From Polaribacter sp. BM10 (GTDB lineage Bacteria > Bacteroidota > Bacteroidia > Flavobacteriales > Flavobacteriaceae), in NCBI RefSeq assembly GCF_002005425.1, contig NZ_CP019704.1, positions 2,872,001 to 2,936,000 on the forward strand: DNA of 64,000 nucleotides. The letters are read 5' to 3'. Position numbers and translations under genes: made by a program. This document shows, in pieces, positions 25,473 through 35,900 of this stretch (the stretch's first letter is position 1; every line of letters begins with the position of its first letter). Below the pieces are notes generated by a model that saw nothing but the letters and a program-made list of their open reading frames with translations, was not told the DNA's origin and searched no databases.

Positions 25473-25591
25473 AAACTGTAATTAAAGCTAATTTAATTTA
25501 TTAGTAAAAAATATCTTAAAAAGGCTTTAAATTACAGTTTTAGCAAGAATTTAGATTTGTGTAATTCTTTACAAAATCGTAACATTACACA
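25473..25591 (+). promoter_or_regulatory. Leader/promoter region of the NhaC-family gene
   Basis: An imperfect inverted repeat (AAACTGTAATTAAAGC at 25473-25488, its complement with one bulge at 25524-25540) ends where the -33 box should be. TAGATTTG at 25552-25559 is a good -7 box. A second 8-bp inverted repeat, TGTGTAAT/ATTACACA (25558-25565 and 25584-25591), lies in the presumed 5' leader. No T-run follows either repeat, so they are more likely operators than terminators. Confidence 0.4.
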
Positions 25592-25607
25592 TCAAAATTT
25601 ATAGTAC

Positions 25608-27092
25608 ATGGAAAGCCAAAATATCAAACCAACAAATCCTCAAGACGAAAACATTATAGAAAATAAAGAACTCAATATTTGGGAAGCTTTAATACCTGTT
25701 TTTGCTTTGGTGGCCATGTTGTTTTATAATGTTTTTTATGTCTATGGTGATGATGCTTTAAGTGGTAGTAATCAATTTATATTATTATTAGGTGCAGCGG
25801 TTGCAGCTATAGTTGGTTTCAAAAATAAAGTGTCTTACAAACAAATGATAGAAGAGGTTGCAGAGAATGTAAAATCTACTTCGGGTGCTATTCTAATTTT
25901 ATTAATGGTTGGTGCTTTGGCAGGAACTTGGTTAATAAGTGGTATTATTCCTTCTATGATTTATTACGGATTACAAATCTTAAATCCGACGATATTTTTA
26001 GCAGCTTCTGTAATAATTTGTGCAATAATTTCTATTGCAACAGGTAGTTCTTGGACAACCTCTGCTACAGTTGGTATTGCATTAGTAGGTATTGGTAATA
26101 CATTAGGTATTTCTCCAGGTATGACAGCAGGAGCAGTATTGTCTGGTGCATATTTTGGTGATAAGATGTCACCGTTATCAGATACAACAAATTTGGCACC
26201 AACAATGGCTGGTGGAGATTTGTTTTCTCATATTAAATATATGTCATTAACAACAGTGCCAACAATTTTAGTAACATTATTAGCTTTTATTATTATTGGT
26301 TTTTCTATAGAAACTACTGGTTCACCCGATGTTTCAGATAAATTAACAGCTATTGATGCTGCTTTTAATATTTCGCCTTGGCTATTTATTGTGCCAGCAA
26401 TTGTAATTTTTATGATTGTTAAAAAAACAGAACCTTTAATTGCATTATTGGTTGGTACACTTCTAGCTGGTGTTGTAGCAGTTATAGCGCAACCAGAAAT
26501 TGTTTTAAATGTTGCAGGTGCAGATTCGCTTTCTTTTAATTCTGCATACAAAGGGGTTATGAATGCAATTACTGTAGATTCTGCGGTAGAAACAACAAGC
26601 GCCGAGTTAAATGATTTATTTACTGCGGGAGGAATGAGTGGAATGTTAGGAACTATTTGGTTGATAATTTGTGCAATGGTTTTTGGTGGCGTAATGGATG
26701 CAATAGGTGCTTTGTCTAGAATTAGCAAAGCGTTATTAAGTTTGGCTTCTTCTGTTTTCGGACTTTTTGCGAGTACAGTAGCAAGTTGTTTGGCTTTAAA
26801 TGTTACAGCTTCAGATCAATATTTAGCAATTGTGGTTCCTGGTAAAATGTTTAAAAAAGCTTACGAAGAAAAAGGTTTAGCGCCAGAAAATTTAAGTAGA
26901 ACTTTAGAGGATTCTGGTACAGTAACTTCTGTTTTAATCCCTTGGAATACCTGTGGTGCATACCAATCTGGAGTTTTAGGTGTTTCTGTAGCAGAGTACT
27001 TTTTCTTTGCAATCTTTAATTGGTTAAGTCCTTTTATGACGTTGTTATTTGCTGCATTTAACATCAAAATAAAACAATTAGTTAAAAAATAG
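25608..27092 (+). CDS. NhaC-family Na+-coupled transporter
   Basis: 494 residues with about 11-12 hydrophobic segments. The signature GAYFGDKMSPLSDTTNLAP, the early SGAILILLMVGALAGTW and the late LEDSGTVTSVLIPWNTCGAY place it in the NhaC antiporter family (PF03553). The family includes Na+/H+ antiporters and also amino acid or carboxylate transporters, among them MetT methionine transporters. Because it follows methionine gamma-lyase and an Lrp gene, methionine uptake is a real alternative to Na+/H+ exchange. It has its own promoter. Confidence 0.9.
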   Translation: MESQNIKPTNPQDENIIENKELNIWEALIPVFALVAMLFYNVFYVYGDDALSGSNQFILLLGAAVAAIVGFKNKVSYKQMIEEVAENVKSTSGAILILLMVGALAGTWLISGIIPSMIYYGLQILNPTIFLAASVIICAIISIATGSSWTTSATVGIALVGIGNTLGISPGMTAGAVLSGAYFGDKMSPLSDTTNLAPTMAGGDLFSHIKYMSLTTVPTILVTLLAFIIIGFSIETTGSPDVSDKLTAIDAAFNISPWLFIVPAIVIFMIVKKTEPLIALLVGTLLAGVVAVIAQPEIVLNVAGADSLSFNSAYKGVMNAITVDSAVETTSAELNDLFTAGGMSGMLGTIWLIICAMVFGGVMDAIGALSRISKALLSLASSVFGLFASTVASCLALNVTASDQYLAIVVPGKMFKKAYEEKGLAPENLSRTLEDSGTVTSVLIPWNTCGAYQSGVLGVSVAEYFFFAIFNWLSPFMTLLFAAFNIKIKQLVKK

Positions 27093-27102
27093 ACTTTAAA
27101 AC

Positions 27103-27546
27103 ATGATTGTAAAAGCTATTATTTCTGATGCTGAAAAGTTATCAGAAATTGCAATGCAATCTAAAGCAGTTTGGGGTTATTCTAATGATGATTTAGAAAC
27201 TTGGAGAGAAGACTTAACAATTACACCTAAAATTTTTGATGAAAATTATATTTGTAAATATGTATTGGATTCTAAAAATGTAGGTTTTTACGTTTTAAAT
27301 AATTTTAATTCAGATGTATATATTTTAGAGTTTTTGTTCATTGATCCAAATTATATTAAAAAAGGAATCGGTCATCAATTATTAGTTCATGCAATAGCTA
27401 TTTCTAAAAAGGCAAAAAGACTACAAGTTTTATCAGATCCTAATGCAGAAGCATTTTATACTAAATATGGTTTTAAAGTTATTGATAACTTAAAAAGTAG
27501 TATTCCGGGGAGATTATTACCAAAAATGGAATTACAACTTAGTTAA
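27103..27546 (+). CDS. GNAT-family N-acetyltransferase
   Basis: 147 residues. The acetyl-CoA-binding motif region LFIDPNYIKKGIGHQLLVHAI (R/Q-x-x-G-x-G/A type) and the later LSDPNAEAFYTKYGFKVI are typical of GNAT enzymes. The substrate is unknown. It lies 10 bp after the NhaC-family gene and may be cotranscribed with it. Confidence 0.88.
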   Translation: MIVKAIISDAEKLSEIAMQSKAVWGYSNDDLETWREDLTITPKIFDENYICKYVLDSKNVGFYVLNNFNSDVYILEFLFIDPNYIKKGIGHQLLVHAIAISKKAKRLQVLSDPNAEAFYTKYGFKVIDNLKSSIPGRLLPKMELQLS

Positions 27547-27558
27547 AAATACGAAAAG

Positions 27559-27798
27559 CTATTTTTTCTTCGGTATATTTAAAACACCAGAAATTATCAA
27601 TAAAATCCACGGTGTTCCGTGTAAAAGTACATCAAACCAATCTTTAGCTTGCATTCCTGTATCAGAAGAAAATGCATTCCCACCCAAAATCCATTGTAAT
27701 TTTCCCCAAATATGTGGCGGATTAAATGGAGCTAAACCTAATGTTAAACTAGCTAAAAGAAAAAGTTTCCAATTGTTTTTAAGTTGGCTTTTCATCAA
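27559..27798 (-). CDS. Small membrane protein, 79 aa
   Basis: A conserved-looking short protein with two hydrophobic segments (WKLFLLASLTLGLAPF near residues 10-25, and TPWILLIISGVLNI near the end). They are joined by a loop with PPHIWGKLQWILGG and DWFDVLLHG. A Lys-rich C-terminus probably stays in the cytoplasm. I recognise it as a type of protein found in other Bacteroidetes but with no known function. It lies 8 bp after the putative porin gene on the same strand, so they form an operon. Confidence 0.7.
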   Translation of the reverse strand: MMKSQLKNNWKLFLLASLTLGLAPFNPPHIWGKLQWILGGNAFSSDTGMQAKDWFDVLLHGTPWILLIISGVLNIPKKK

Positions 27799-27806
27799 TA
27801 CTTATA

Positions 27807-29759
27807 TTAAATAAACCAATTCCAAACCAAACCAAAACGAACCGTAAAATCTCTATACGGATAATTAGGTGCAGAAAAATAGTTTTTATCGGTAAAACTA
27901 GACGTTGCATTGTCAACTTTTAAATACAAACGAGTTCTTCTTACTTGAGCATTAAAAAATACATCAAAAGTAGGAAAACCTATTTGTTCATCATTCTGTA
28001 GTCTAAATTCTGCTAAAAGCGGATTGTACGCATTTGCATTATACTTTGTAAAGTATTTAAAAGTAATACCAATATTTACCAACATTGGTTTACCCTTAAA
28101 CCAATAATCTGTGTAATAAAAAGTGTTTCTAGTAACAAATTCTGGCACTCTAAAAACAGAACTTCCGCTTGTAACATTTTGATACATTAGAGTATTGTCT
28201 AAAGCGAATTTACCAAGCTTAAACTTTCTGTTAGCCTTTACTTTAAGATAGGTAATTTGATTTGCAAATTGTTGTGGTTTGCTATCTTCATCAAAATAAG
28301 TGTAATTGTCTATGTTTGTAAAGTTCAAAGAAGCATTACCCCATTTAGAAGCAAAATCAAAACCTAAATCTCTTGTGTTTACATTACTAAATTCGTTTTG
28401 CCAATTGTAAGCATCATATTCACTTTGGTGCAATAATGTATTAAAATTTGGCGATTTAGAGCTTAATAATAAGGTTCCCTTTACACTAAAAATACTATCT
28501 TTTTCAAAAATAGCTTCCCCTTTTAAATAATTACCAGAAAGTCTACCGTTGCCCGGTGTTACAGAAGCATCTGCATTTAGTTTAAAGTTTTTAATTTTAG
28601 CATTCCAATCTGCACCAAAAGAAATAGCGTTACCTTCTATTTTTAATTTATTGATGTTACTATTACTGTTTAAAATGGTGTCATAACCATAAGAATAATT
28701 AGTTAGTTCTGCTTTCGCTTTAAACTTACCCAAAACATATTTAGAGTTAAATTCTAAATTTAATTGGTTGTTTGTGAGTTTGCTAATTGCTTTTTTGTCA
28801 TCAGGATTAGAAGAGCTTGCACTGCCAAAAAAATCTTCTGTTAATGTATTTTGTATAAACTCGTAACTTTTATTTTCATTGGTAAAAACATGGCCGATTT
28901 TTAAATTGCTAAAATCTTTATTGTTTATTGAATCTTTGCTAGAAATCAGTTTATAACTGTGTTCTACATAAACTCGATTACTATCAAATTCGCTTTCAGA
29001 ATTGGTTAAATTAACGTCTAAACGAGCTCTTGTTTGAAAATTTTCATCATCAGTAATAAAATTTTCTAAAGAAGCCGTTGTTAAACCACCGTTTTCTTGA
29101 TGATAAAAATCTTGAGTAGTTAAATGTCCTCTTATTTCGTATTGATTTTGCTTTGTTGTGTAATGAAAAGCACCTCTAAAATTACCATTACTAACCAATG
29201 CTTGCCTGTAAGCACCTAAAGATCTAAGGCCTTTGTAAGACAAAGAAACATTTAATCGCTTAGAGAAGTTTAGTGTAAAAAGCGCGTCTAAAACTTGCCC
29301 TTGTTGCAAACCGGTTCTATAAAGTATTTCTGTAGTTGGTGTTGGTACTTCGTAATATTTAATATCGTCTATATCTAAATAGCTTACTTGTTTTGCGGTA
29401 AAACCAAGGTCTGGAAACCTGTAAATGTTATTAAAAGAATAACCTAAATTATTTAAAGTTTGTCCTTGATTGTGAAACTCTATAAACTCAAATAAATCTT
29501 TTCTAAGGTAATTAAACTTATATTCTTTCTGTAACGTTAGTGTAGTATCAATATAAGTAGTGTCTTTCTTATGAGAAAAAATCTTATAATCTGTATACTT
29601 TGTTTTGCCCGATAAAGTTACATTAATTGGGCTTGTATTTGTAGAATCTCTTAATATAACTGCGTTTCCGTTTAAACCACCTTGTCCAAAACCTTGTGAA
29701 AATAGATTTTGAGTTAGTAAAAAACAGATTAAAAAAGAGAAAATTATGTTACTTTTCAT
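27807..29759 (-). CDS. Putative outer-membrane porin
   Basis: About 650 residues, with a signal peptide (MKSNIIFSFLICFLLTQNLF) followed by many alternating-hydrophobicity strands, and a C-terminal FTVRFGLVWNWFI ending in an aromatic residue. This is typical of an outer-membrane beta-barrel and fits the Bacteroidetes putative porin family. I chose ATG 29759, seven codons inside the longest frame, because the signal peptide begins there. The cargo is unknown. It is divergent from rnhB. Confidence 0.8.
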   Translation of the reverse strand: MKSNIIFSFLICFLLTQNLFSQGFGQGGLNGNAVILRDSTNTSPINVTLSGKTKYTDYKIFSHKKDTTYIDTTLTLQKEYKFNYLRKDLFEFIEFHNQGQTLNNLGYSFNNIYRFPDLGFTAKQVSYLDIDDIKYYEVPTPTTEILYRTGLQQGQVLDALFTLNFSKRLNVSLSYKGLRSLGAYRQALVSNGNFRGAFHYTTKQNQYEIRGHLTTQDFYHQENGGLTTASLENFITDDENFQTRARLDVNLTNSESEFDSNRVYVEHSYKLISSKDSINNKDFSNLKIGHVFTNENKSYEFIQNTLTEDFFGSASSSNPDDKKAISKLTNNQLNLEFNSKYVLGKFKAKAELTNYSYGYDTILNSNSNINKLKIEGNAISFGADWNAKIKNFKLNADASVTPGNGRLSGNYLKGEAIFEKDSIFSVKGTLLLSSKSPNFNTLLHQSEYDAYNWQNEFSNVNTRDLGFDFASKWGNASLNFTNIDNYTYFDEDSKPQQFANQITYLKVKANRKFKLGKFALDNTLMYQNVTSGSSVFRVPEFVTRNTFYYTDYWFKGKPMLVNIGITFKYFTKYNANAYNPLLAEFRLQNDEQIGFPTFDVFFNAQVRRTRLYLKVDNATSSFTDKNYFSAPNYPYRDFTVRFGLVWNWFI

Positions 29760-29916
29760 ATAGAATTTCTTCGTGAACAAATGTAAAATAATTAAACGAA
29801 AATTTAAATGTTTAATTATCTCTATAAACGTTAATTACCAAATAACTTTTTTAACAATAAAAATCTAGTAAACCATTCTTTTAAAAAGCTAAAATAAAAT
29901 TTCTTTTCTTTGCATT

Positions 29917-30516
29917 ATGTTAGAACTTAATTATAGTGGTTTTGCCCTAGAAGCAGGTACAGACGAAGCTGGTAGAGGTTGTTTATCTGGGCCAGTAGTT
30001 GCTGCGGCAGTTATTTTACCAGATAATTTTTCGCATCCTTTTTTAAATGATTCTAAGCAATTATCAGAAAAAAAAAGAGAAGAAGTAAGACCATTTATAG
30101 AGCAACATGCAATTGCCTTTGGCGTTTCTTTTGTTTGGCAAGAAGAAGTCGATAAAATTAACGTGCTACAAGCATCTATAACAGGAATGCACAGAGCAAT
30201 CGAAAAACTAAATATTACACCAGAGTTTATTATTGTAGACGGCAACAAATTTAAAAACTATAAAGAAATTCCGCATAAAACAATTGTAAAAGGCGATTCT
30301 AAATACCTAAGTATTGCCGCAGCGTCTGTATTAGCCAAAACATACAGAGACGATTATATGGCAAAAATTCATAAAGAGTTTCCTATGTATAATTGGCAAA
30401 AAAATAAAGGCTATCCTACCAAAGAGCACAGAAATGCAATTAGAGAATTTGGCGCTACAAATTACCACAGAAAAACGTTTAAACTTCTGCCAGAACAAAT
30501 AAAGTTAGATCTTTAA
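29917..30516 (+). CDS. rnhB: Ribonuclease HII
   Basis: 199 residues. It cleaves the RNA strand at ribonucleotides in DNA. The active-site motif [20 protein letters not shown] is at the N-terminus, followed by [21 protein letters not shown] and [21 protein letters not shown]. The C-terminal [13 protein letters not shown] is standard. It stands alone, with the divergent porin upstream. Confidence 0.96.
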   Translation: MLELNYSGFALEAGTDEAGRGCLSGPVVAAAVILPDNFSHPFLNDSKQLSEKKREEVRPFIEQHAIAFGVSFVWQEEVDKINVLQASITGMHRAIEKLNITPEFIIVDGNKFKNYKEIPHKTIVKGDSKYLSIAAASVLAKTYRDDYMAKIHKEFPMYNWQKNKGYPTKEHRNAIREFGATNYHRKTFKLLPEQIKLDL

Positions 30517-30524
30517 TTTTTTTA

Positions 30525-30610
30525 GAAGCTATTTCCTGCTTTCGTTACTCGCTTTTTTTGAGAAAAACAAAAAAGAGCTCAGACACGCCACTCAATCAGG
30601 GCTAAGAATT
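30525..30610. repeat. Possible dispersed intergenic element
   Basis: This non-coding stretch has a segment CTATTTCCTGCTTTCG, a central CTTTTTTTG...CAAAAAAGAG hairpin-like core, and an end CAATCAGGGCTAAG. I recall similar sequences (CCTGCTTTCG ... CAATCAGGGCTA) scattered between genes of other flavobacteria, so it may be a degenerate member of a dispersed repeat. Only one copy is in the window, so repetition cannot be shown here. Confidence 0.35.
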
Positions 30611-30696
30611 TTTGCCAACTAATTTTTTACAGAAACGTAATTTATATCTTAATCATAGGTAAAGTTTTTCTATTTTTACGCTCCAAAATTTAAGTG

Positions 30697-31749
30697 ATGA
30701 TTAAAAAAACAAGAGCAGAAATTACAAAATGCATTCTTCATAAAGTAGCAAATAAATTTAACAGCGGTCAAAATGTTTTCTCAGAAGACTTAATTCGTTT
30801 CGATCAAGAAAGTTACGATTTAATGAAGAATTTCTTAATGAAACCATTTGGTAATTTAACCCAAAGTTATCGTTTTGTAAATCATGAAGATGCGCGTTTA
30901 GATCCTTTAAATAACTTTACATCAGAAATTTTTAAAGAAGAAGCGGCTTTTGTAGATTACTCTAAAAGTATTGTAAATCATTTGTTCGAACAATCTAATT
31001 CGGCACAAATAAAAACAGGAGACGTTATTGTAGTTTTTATAGAAGGTATAGAATATAAAGATGTTTTAACAGAAGCTGTAGGTATTTTTAAGATAGAAAA
31101 TAAAGTAGATTTTTTTCAAACCTATTTAGACGATAACGAGAGTTTTGATGTAGTTGTACAAAAAGGAATTTCTACAAAAAGAATAGACAAAGGTTGTTTG
31201 ATTTTAAACACTGCAGACGCAGAAGGAACCGTGGTTTTTTCTGTAGATAATCATAATTACGATGCACAATACTGGATCAATAATTTCTTAAATGTAAAAC
31301 TTGCAGACGATTACAATTCGCACACGCAAAGTTATTTAGAAATGTGTAAAGAGTTTTCAGAAGAAGTAATAAAACCAGAATTAGGTATGCAGCAGCAAGG
31401 TAATTTTCTTGCAAATACTGTAGATTATTTTAAAGAAAATGAATCTGTAGATTATGCTACTTTTAAAGACGAAGTTTTTACAGACGAAAAACACAAAGAG
31501 CAGTTTGATGATTACAAAAAACACTTCGAAAATCTAAATGATGTATTAATAAGAAATAATTTTGATGTTTCTGGGGTTGTTTTAAAGAAAGAGAAAAGCA
31601 AACTTAAAACAGAAATAAAATTAGATACTAATATCAATATCAAGTTAGATGTAGATGCGCCAGAAGCTGCATCAGAATATATAGAAAGAGGTTACGACGA
31701 AGAGAAAAAAATGAAATATTACAAAGTGTACTTTAACGAAGAAAAGTAA
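30697..31749 (+). CDS. Nucleoid-associated protein, NdpA/YejK-like
   Basis: About 350 residues, no signal peptide. The N-terminal MIKKTRAEITKCILHKVANK start, the AVGIFKIENKVDFFQTYLDD strand pair and DAQYWINNFLNVKLADDYNSHT resemble the NdpA/YejK nucleoid-associated family. The C-terminal half is acidic and helical, ending in a beta segment (ETKIKLDTNINIKL-like). I chose ATG 30697; an overlapping GTG at 30694 gives only one more residue. Function in detail is unknown. Confidence 0.75.
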   Translation: MIKKTRAEITKCILHKVANKFNSGQNVFSEDLIRFDQESYDLMKNFLMKPFGNLTQSYRFVNHEDARLDPLNNFTSEIFKEEAAFVDYSKSIVNHLFEQSNSAQIKTGDVIVVFIEGIEYKDVLTEAVGIFKIENKVDFFQTYLDDNESFDVVVQKGISTKRIDKGCLILNTADAEGTVVFSVDNHNYDAQYWINNFLNVKLADDYNSHTQSYLEMCKEFSEEVIKPELGMQQQGNFLANTVDYFKENESVDYATFKDEVFTDEKHKEQFDDYKKHFENLNDVLIRNNFDVSGVVLKKEKSKLKTEIKLDTNINIKLDVDAPEAASEYIERGYDEEKKMKYYKVYFNEEK

Positions 31750-31800
31750 AATTTGTAAAATGTTTGTATTTGTTAAATTTCTAGATAAATAACAGAACCA

Positions 31801-32178
31801 ATGAATGATAAGAAAAACATACTTGCGTCTAATTTATCTACTGAATTTAAAAAATTGATTTTACAATTAAATAAAAGTAATACAAATAAAGATTTTCAGT
31901 TAAAAATACATGAGCCAAACCTATTTTGGGCAATAAATTGGAAAACTGATAGGTATTTAGAAGAGTGTTTTTGTGTTCGTTTGTATGCAGACAATACAAA
32001 ACACTCTTTAATTGCAGAGCACCAAGTTAAAGATGTATTTGATCATATTAACGATCCGTATTTTAACTATAAAGAAAAAACTTTAGAAGAATTTACGCTA
32101 ATTATTAAAGAAATAATTCAAAAAACAGAACAAGCTATTGTCGAGTCTTTAGATAAAGACTTAGACAAAGAAATGTAA
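31801..32178 (+). CDS. Hypothetical acidic protein, 125 aa
   Basis: I do not recognise this protein. It is soluble, with no signal peptide, and contains NLFWAINWKTDRYLEECFCVRLY in the middle and a charged helical C-terminus (about residues 85-125, ending in LDKDLDKEM). It lies about 50 bp after the nucleoid-associated protein gene on the same strand and is convergent with lipB, 9 bp away. Confidence 0.65.
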   Translation: MNDKKNILASNLSTEFKKLILQLNKSNTNKDFQLKIHEPNLFWAINWKTDRYLEECFCVRLYADNTKHSLIAEHQVKDVFDHINDPYFNYKEKTLEEFTLIIKEIIQKTEQAIVESLDKDLDKEM

Positions 32179-32187
32179 TTATTTTAA

Positions 32188-32895
32188 TTAATCTGCGATT
32201 ACAAACTCATTCACTTCAAAAAGATTTTTAAAATGTTTTAAAATTTTAGATTTTACTTCTTCTAAATCTAGTTTTTTACCTAATTCTGCTTCCATCGAAG
32301 CAACTGCTTTTCCTCTAATTCCACACGGAATAATATTGTCGAAATAACCTAAATTGGTGTTAACGTTTAAAGCAAAACCATGCATGGTAACCCAACGAGA
32401 AGATCGAATTCCCATTGCACAAATTTTACGTGCAAACGGTGTTCCAACGTCTAACCAAACTCCGGTTTCGCCATCACTTCTTTCACCTTTTAAACCATAT
32501 TCTGCAATTGTTAAAATTATGCTTTCTTCTAAAAGACGTAAATATTTATGAATATCAGTAAAAAAATTCTCTAAATCTAAAATAGGATAACCTACAATTT
32601 GCCCTGGTCCATGATACGTAATATCGCCACCACGATTTATTTTATAAAATGTAGCTCCTTTTTCTTCTAATTGTTTCTCGTTTAATAATAAATTACTCAA
32701 ATCTCCACTTTTACCTAAGGTATAAACGTGCGGATGTTCTACAAAAAGTAGGTGGTTATCCGTAGTTTGATTCAGGTTTTTTCTTCGATTAGCAATTTTT
32801 ACATCTACAATATCTTGTAAAAGTTTAGTTTGATAATCCCAAGTATCTTTATAATCTTTGACTTTAAGGTCTTTAAGTAGTATGTTTCTGTTCAT
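32188..32895 (-). CDS. lipB: Octanoyltransferase LipB
   Basis: 235 residues. It moves octanoyl from acyl carrier protein to lipoyl domains. The family motif NRGGDITYHGPGQIVGYPIL, the catalytic Lys region ARKICAMGIRSSRWVTMHG and the nucleophile Cys in IIPCGIRGKAV are all present. It is divergent from the metalloprotease gene across 64 bp. Confidence 0.96.
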   Translation of the reverse strand: MNRNILLKDLKVKDYKDTWDYQTKLLQDIVDVKIANRRKNLNQTTDNHLLFVEHPHVYTLGKSGDLSNLLLNEKQLEEKGATFYKINRGGDITYHGPGQIVGYPILDLENFFTDIHKYLRLLEESIILTIAEYGLKGERSDGETGVWLDVGTPFARKICAMGIRSSRWVTMHGFALNVNTNLGYFDNIIPCGIRGKAVASMEAELGKKLDLEEVKSKILKHFKNLFEVNEFVIAD

Positions 32896-32924
32896 ATTAT
32901 CGACTACAAAGATAAATATTTCCT

Positions 32925-32932
32925 TATATTTG
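32925..32932 (+). promoter_or_regulatory. Metalloprotease promoter, -7 element
   Basis: TATATTTG fits TAnnTTTG and lies about 28 bp before the chosen protease start. Confidence 0.5.
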
Positions 32933-32959
32933 AAAACCCCTAATCTACAAAATATTGTT

Positions 32960-35900
32960 ATGGTGATAAAATTAAATAAATTATTAATAACTGCTTTTTT
33001 GGCATGTTTATCGTTTGGTGTTCAAGGTCAAGAAATCTGGCAAAAAATAGATAGAAATAACAGTACTTTACAAAAGAAAGAGTTAAGAAGTTTTAAAAAT
33101 TTTCCAGATAAATTTTCTCTGTATAATTTAGATGTAAACCAGGTAAAAACAAATTTAAATTCTAAAGCTAAAACGGCTTTTACTACCATAAAATTACCTA
33201 ATTCAGAAGGAGATTTAGAGCTTTTTAAATTAAAAGAATCTTCAAATTTTGAAAAAGGATTAGCTGAAAAGTTTCCTTCGATAAAATCGTATACAGCAAT
33301 CGGTATTACAAATCCAACCTCTTTTGCTAAAGTAAGTGTTGGTTTAGATGGATTTCATGCAGTAATATTTTCTACAAACGGTAAAACGGTATACGTAGAT
33401 CCATATTCAAAAGATAATAAAGAATATATTGTATATAAAACCTCAGATTTAAAAGAAGAAGATCATCATTTTAAATGTGATGTAGAAGAAGTTGCAAACA
33501 AACAAATTGTATCAGAAATCGCTGCGAAATCTTTAAACGATGGAAATTTAAGAACTTTTAGATTGGCTTTAGTTTGTAGCGGAGAATATGCGCAGTTTCA
33601 CCTAAATAACCAAGGTATTTCTGCGGCTGCATCAGATTCAGAAAAAAAGGCAGCAGTTTTATCTGCAATGAACACTTCCATGACGAGAGTTAACGGTTTG
33701 TTCGAAAAAGATTTAGCCGTTAAAATGGTTATAGTTGCTAATAATGATGAAGTAATTTTCTTAGACCCAGATACAGATAATATTACAGATGGTGATCCTG
33801 ATGAGATGATTGATGAAGTGCAAACTATTGCAGATGCTAGGATAGGAACAGCCAATTACGATATTGGGCATATTTTTAGTATTGGCGGTGATGGATTAGC
33901 AGGTTTAGGAGTTGTTTGTGTTACTGGTCAAAAAGCAAAAGGAGTTACAGGTAGAAGTTCGCCTATCGGAGATCCTTATGATATTGATTTTGTAGCACAC
34001 GAAATGGGGCATCAATTTGGTGCAACACATACACAAAATAACGATTGCCAAAGAACAAATACTACTGCTGTAGAACCAGGAAGTGCTTCTACAATTATGG
34101 GGTATGCTGGTATTTGTGCGCCAAATGTACAAGGTCAAAGTGATGATTATTTTCATGCAGTTAGTATAAAACAAATGCAAAATGTAATTGCTTCTACTGC
34201 AAGTTGTGCCACTTTAACAAGTAATAACAACAGTGCGCCAGTTGCTAGTGCAGGTTTAGATTACAGTATTCCTAAATCTACACCTTTTGTATTAAGAGGT
34301 AATGCTACAGATGCAGACGGCGTTTCATCTTTAACTTATAATTGGGAACAAACAGATAACGAAGTTGGTGCAATGCCACCAAATAGCACAAACAATGTAG
34401 GTCCTATGTTTAGGTCTTTACCTTCTAAGGTTTCTTCGGATAGATACATGCCCGAGTTGGCAACAGTTATTTCTGGTAGCGTTTCTTCTACTTGGGAAGT
34501 TTTACCAAGCGTAGCAAGAGAAATGAATTTTTCTTTATTGGTTAGAGATAACAACAATACAGGTGGCGGAACTTCTAGAGATGATATGATTGTAACTGTA
34601 GAAGATGCAGATGCTTTTACTGTTACCTCTCAAAATACTGCAACTGTTTGGGATGCTGGTAGTTCTCAAACAATAACATGGAATAAAGGGACAACAGATG
34701 TTGCGCCAATAAATTGTGCTAACGTTAATATAAGATTGTCAATAGATGGCGGATTAACGTTTCCAATAATTTTAGCAGCAAATACAGCAAACGATGGTTC
34801 AGAAGTAATTTCTGTGCCTAATAATGTTACAACACAAGCCAGAATATTGGTAGAAGCTGCAGATAATATATTTTATAATGTAAACTCAGTAGATTTCGAA
34901 ATAGAATCTACAACGCCTTCTTTTTTGATTACAGATACCAGCGGAGAATTGTCTGCTTGTAACACCGGAAATCAAACAGTAGATTATAGTCTAAATTTAG
35001 ATTTTATCAATGGATATTCAGAAAATGTAACATTTGCAGCAACCGGTAATCCTTCTGGTTCTGTAGTTAGTTTTAATCCGACTTCTATAAATAGTGACGG
35101 TAATGTAACATTGTCTGTTTCTAATTTAGACGGAATTACAGCAGGAGATTATGAAATTAATATAGCAGCAAATAGCGCAAGTGTTAATCAAACAATAAAC
35201 TTAAATTTAAATATTACTGATGCTAATTTGGCTGTAACTACTTTGTTAACACCAACTAATCAGGCAACAGAAGTTTCGTTAATAGAAATATTAACTTGGC
35301 AAGAAGATGTAAATGCAAGTTCTTATAATGTAGAAGTTTCGTCTAATTCTAATTTTACAGATATAGTTTCTTCAGGAACTTCAAGCACCAATAATTATCA
35401 AGTTAATAATTTAAATCCTAATACAGAATATTATTGGAGAGTTAAAGGTGTAAACAATTGTAACGAAGGGGCGTTTTCGACTCCTTTTAGGTTTACTACA
35501 GAAACACCAGAATATTGTGCTGCTACTTATACAGATGAAGCAGGTGGGTCAGAACATATTACAAACGTAACTTTTAATTCTATTAATAACACTTCTGGCA
35601 ACGATACCGTAGATGGTTACCAAGACTTTACTGCTATTAATACCAACGTTTTTAGAAATGAAACTTATACAATTACAGTAACTTTTGATACGGCAGGTTT
35701 TCAAGATCACTGTTATGTTTTTATCGATTGGAATAGAGATTTTATTTTTGATAAAGAAACAGAAAGATATGATTTAGGTACAAAACTAGAAGATATTTCT
35801 ACGGCTACGTTTAGTATAAATGTACCTTCGGATGCTAAATTTGGTAAAACAACCATGAGAGTTTTAATAGAATATGATGATCCTGATGACGGTTTTGGAG

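Noticed and set aside
32858-32959. Upstream start of the metalloprotease
   Set aside because: It would overlap the lipB start region and promoter and hide the signal peptide that begins at 32960.
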